DNA of 64,000 nt. Source: Parasedimentitalea psychrophila. GTDB taxonomy: Bacteria > Pseudomonadota > Alphaproteobacteria > Rhodobacterales > Rhodobacteraceae. Of this stretch, positions 61,604 through 64,000 are shown one piece after another (positions within the stretch are counted from its first letter, which is position 1; each line of letters begins with the position of its first letter). The position numbers were made by a program, and so were the translations under genes. A model generated the notes under the pieces. That model worked only from the letters and a program-made list of their open reading frames with translations, was not told where the DNA came from and searched no databases. The stretch spans positions 2,069,501 to 2,133,500 of the forward strand of contig NZ_CP127247.1 of NCBI RefSeq assembly GCF_030285785.1, in the 5' to 3' direction.

Positions 61604-62533
61604 TTGAAAGTTATAGCTTTAGATCAGAATATGTGGATTGATATCCTAAACGCGATCCTAGAGCCGCAACGCTATCAGGCAAACTTTGCCGTGTTTGAGA
61701 GGCTAGTGGCACTAGTCAGCGAAGGCCAAGTAGTAGTGCCAGTCTTCTATTCCTCAATTTTTGAGACATACAAAATGAAAAATGCGGACCGGCGAGAAGC
61801 ACTTTCTCGCGTGCTCGCAACAATTTCACTTGGACGGGTGATGGTCTCCCCCCAAACCCGCCGCAAAGTCGAAATGCGCAAAGTCCTGTATTCCAAGCTA
61901 GGCTTTTCTTTATCGCCGGACAGACCGATGTGGTTTTTGACCGACCGTTTTTGGGAAGCCGCAGGTGAAGCGGGTGATTTTCCGGTGTCGACAGAGATGC
62001 TAGATGTCATTTCTCAGCAACCATCAGAGGCTCTGTTCTCCTTTTTGAACATTGGCGACGAGGATTTTAGGAATGCCGCAGTTGATCGATACAACGAAAA
62101 GAGCCGTGAGCTTCTTTGCCAGATCCAAGCTCGGAGAGAGCGTCTTTTGAGTGTGACAAAATCTATGCGCCGTAGGACGTTGAGTGCTTTGACGCTGCTC
62201 GATACGCAGGATGATTTGCTTGGGGAGGCGGCTGCAATCGGCCTCACGAAAAAAGACCTATTGAACCATGGGGGCGCCTTCATGAAGGATTTCGTGCTCA
62301 AGGTCCCATGTTCGCACATTTCTGTTGAGCTTGGATTGAAACTGGAAGCCGAAAGCGCTCTGCTCTCGACGCATGATTTCCACGATGTAAATTTTATGTC
62401 TGCAGCTCTGCCCTATGCGGACATTGTTGTAACTGAGAAGCCGTTCGCAAATAGGGCGCGACAGGCAGGGTTGGAAAAGATGTACCCGGCCAAAATAGTC
62501 ACGTCTCTCCCGCCGCTCCTCGATTTAATCTAA
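61604..62533 (+). CDS. PIN-like domain protein (putative nuclease)
   Basis: A 309-residue protein starting from TTG. It begins with a beta-strand ending in an acidic residue (KVIALDQNMWIDIL, D7 and D13), has E54 in SSIFETYK, and near the end HDFHDVNFMSAALPYADIVVTEK (about 257-279) with D258, D261 and D273. This arrangement is that of PIN-like RNases, where acidic residues bind Mg; the HD-x-H-DVN and LPYADIVVT segment is very characteristic of the larger PIN-like proteins. Composition is A+T-richer than neighbours, so probably transferred. No antitoxin gene is recognised beside it. A weak SD makes the start uncertain. Confidence 0.65.
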   Translation: MKVIALDQNMWIDILNAILEPQRYQANFAVFERLVALVSEGQVVVPVFYSSIFETYKMKNADRREALSRVLATISLGRVMVSPQTRRKVEMRKVLYSKLGFSLSPDRPMWFLTDRFWEAAGEAGDFPVSTEMLDVISQQPSEALFSFLNIGDEDFRNAAVDRYNEKSRELLCQIQARRERLLSVTKSMRRRTLSALTLLDTQDDLLGEAAAIGLTKKDLLNHGGAFMKDFVLKVPCSHISVELGLKLEAESALLSTHDFHDVNFMSAALPYADIVVTEKPFANRARQAGLEKMYPAKIVTSLPPLLDLI

Positions 62534-62734
62534 TCAGCCTTGTTGAGCGCAAAGCCCCCAACCTTTCCCTTGCCCCCATACCCGCACTCCCCTATAGGAA
62601 CCCATCGCCGACCCCTATTTCGCAAGGAATCAGGGCAGGTGATTCTTTTCTGCATTTCGGTGCAGGTGACATAACCCACCAGATGCAAGGTTACCCGCTA
62701 GGGGCCTTCTGGTGCATTGGAAAGGACTTCGGCT

Positions 62735-62935
62735 ATGAATGCCAAGGATCTTCGCGAAAAATCCGCGGATGAACTCCGCGATGAACTCGCAAACCTGAAG
62801 AAAGAGAGCTTTAACCTGCGCTTTCAACAGGCCACCGGTCAGCTGGAAAACACATCAGGCATCAAAGCGGCTCGCCGCGGTGCTGCCCGTGTAAAGACCA
62901 TTCTGAACCAAAAAGCTGCAGCTGCAGCTGAATAA
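62735..62935 (+). CDS. rpmC: 50S ribosomal protein L29
   Basis: A 66-residue L29 ([31 protein letters not shown], read in parts). Start by homology at ATG 62735; an in-frame TTG upstream is rejected. Resumes the ribosomal gene order after the 6.9-kb insertion, 11 bases before rpsQ. Confidence 0.96.
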   Translation: MNAKDLREKSADELRDELANLKKESFNLRFQQATGQLENTSGIKAARRGAARVKTILNQKAAAAAE

Positions 62936-62946
62936 GGAGCGACACG

Positions 62947-63177
62947 ATGCCCAAACGTATTTTGACTGGCGTTGTGACCAGCGACGCCAATGCCCAGACC
63001 ATAACAGTCTCGGTTGAACGCCGCTTCACGCACCCTGTTCTGAAGAAGACCATCCGTAAGTCCAAGAAGTATCGGGCCCACGATGAGAAGAACGTTTTCA
63101 AGGTTGGCGATTCCGTACGCATCATCGAATGCGCGCCAAAATCGAAGACGAAACGCTGGGAAGTTCTGGGAGCTTAA
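62947..63177 (+). CDS. rpsQ: 30S ribosomal protein S17
   Basis: A 76-residue S17 ([44 protein letters not shown], read in parts; [18 protein letters not shown]). Normal order; a 99-base gap to rplN follows. Confidence 0.97.
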   Translation: MPKRILTGVVTSDANAQTITVSVERRFTHPVLKKTIRKSKKYRAHDEKNVFKVGDSVRIIECAPKSKTKRWEVLGA

Positions 63178-63276
63178 GAGCCTCAAGAACCCTTAACCGA
63201 CAGACATCCCAGTTTGTCGAAACCCTGGAAGCACCATGGCACGCATCGCCAGTTTCCATAGGTCGGGAGAAACCAA

Positions 63277-63645
63277 ATGATCCAGATGCAAACTAACCTG
63301 GATGTTGCTGATAACTCAGGCGCTCGCCGAGTACAGTGCATCAAGGTTCTGGGTGGCTCTAAGCGTAGATACGCATCCGTGGGCGACATCATTGTCGTCT
63401 CGGTTAAAGAAGCCATCCCACGTGGTCGCGTTAAGAAAGGTGATGTCCGCAAGGCCGTTGTCGTTCGCACCGCCAAAGAAGTTCGCCGCGCAGACGGTAC
63501 TGCTATCCGCTTTGATAGCAACGCTGCTGTGATCCTGAACAACGCCAATGAGCCAGTAGGTACTCGTATTTTTGGCCCAGTTGTTCGTGAGCTGCGTGCC
63601 AAGAACTTCATGAAAATCATCTCGCTTGCTCCGGAGGTGCTGTAA
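63277..63645 (+). CDS. rplN: 50S ribosomal protein L14
   Basis: A 122-residue L14 ([60 protein letters not shown], read in parts). First gene of the spc group. rplX follows after 2 bases. Confidence 0.97.
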   Translation: MIQMQTNLDVADNSGARRVQCIKVLGGSKRRYASVGDIIVVSVKEAIPRGRVKKGDVRKAVVVRTAKEVRRADGTAIRFDSNAAVILNNANEPVGTRIFGPVVRELRAKNFMKIISLAPEVL

Positions 63646-63647
63646 CA

Positions 63648-63959
63648 ATGGCTGCTAAACTCCGCAAAGGCGATAAGGTCATCGTTCTGGCTGGCAAAGA
63701 TAAGGGCAAAGAAGGCGTTATCGCTTCCGTTGACCCCACTGCTGGCAAAGCTATCGTTGACGGCGTCAATGTTGCCATCCGCGCAACACGTCAGACACAG
63801 ACCGAGCAGGGCGGGCGTCTGCCCAAAGCTCTGCCAATCCAGCTGTCGAACCTGGCACTGCTGGACGCAAACGGCAAAGCAACTCGCGTTGGCTTCCGCA
63901 TGGAAGGCGACAAGAAAGTCCGCTTTGCAAAAACCACAGGGGACGTGATCGATGCTTGA
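63648..63959 (+). CDS. rplX: 50S ribosomal protein L24
   Basis: A 103-residue L24 with the KOW motif (KGDKVIVLAGKDKGKEGVI) at the N-terminus. An assembly initiator of the 50S subunit. Overlaps rplE by 8 bases. Confidence 0.97.
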   Translation: MAAKLRKGDKVIVLAGKDKGKEGVIASVDPTAGKAIVDGVNVAIRATRQTQTEQGGRLPKALPIQLSNLALLDANGKATRVGFRMEGDKKVRFAKTTGDVIDA

Positions 63960-64000
63960 TACTGCTGCTTACACCCCGCGCCTGAAGACCTTTTACAAAG
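63952..64000 (+). CDS. rplE: 50S ribosomal protein L5 (start only, runs off the window)
   Basis: ATG 63952 begins LDTAAYTPRLKTFYK, the usual N-terminus of alphaproteobacterial L5. Only 16 codons are in the window. Position after rplX supports the call. Confidence 0.9.
   Translation, partial: MLDTAAYTPRLKTFYK

Overview
The window looks like a chromosomal segment of a marine alphaproteobacterium of the order Rhodobacterales (Roseobacter group). The evidence is the ccoGHIS cluster, the hemC/hemE and hemF genes, the ClpS and CoxG types, alphaproteobacterial ribosomal proteins and the gene order around rpoBC. No database search was possible. Family names come from motifs visible in the translated sequence. 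No tRNA, rRNA or CRISPR array was recognised.

Left part (1-24.4 kb), mostly housekeeping. It starts in the maturation cluster for cbb3 cytochrome oxidase (end of ccoG, then ccoH, ccoI, ccoS). This runs convergently into a RAYT-type (REP-associated) transposase flanked by REP palindromes. Next come a D-Ala-D-Ala carboxypeptidase with a SPOR domain, clpS, an RsmC-like methyltransferase and an SDR without the catalytic lysine. The heme genes hemF, hemC and hemE follow. After these are a CoA-transferase/thiolase pair, a DMT transporter, a CoxG protein, an ABC-2 exporter, an S49 peptidase, a small zinc-ribbon membrane protein, a Na/Ca antiporter and a pteridine-reductase-like SDR. The block closes with uvrC-pgsA-moaD-moaE. 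Intergenic spaces here carry several dispersed palindromic repeats, including a two-hairpin element with compensatory changes.

Middle (24.4-27.3 kb) is a decayed accessory patch. An intact IS3-family element (1231 bp) has split a small secreted-protein gene, and degenerate open frames lie beside it.

Right part (27.3-64 kb) is the transcription/translation supercluster: secE-nusG-rplKA, rplJL, rpoBC, rpsLG-fusA-tuf, the S10 genes and the start of the spc genes. It is interrupted at four places, each directly behind an intrinsic terminator. (1) After rpoC lie two rhamnosyl-transferase-like genes and a DMT transporter. (2) After tuf lie a sulfotransferase and a capsular-polysaccharide glycosyltransferase. 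(3) After rplW lies an ImmA/IrrE-type metalloprotease paired with a class III nucleotidyl-cyclase-like protein. (4) After rplP lie a tandem-CHASE3 chemoreceptor, a 2OG-Fe(II) oxygenase, remnants of a HEPN-like gene and of an IS110 transposase, and a PIN-like protein. The protease-cyclase pair is the best candidate for an undescribed (Pycsar-like or toxin-antitoxin-like) defence module. The insertion pattern is itself unusual for one of the most conserved operons of bacteria.
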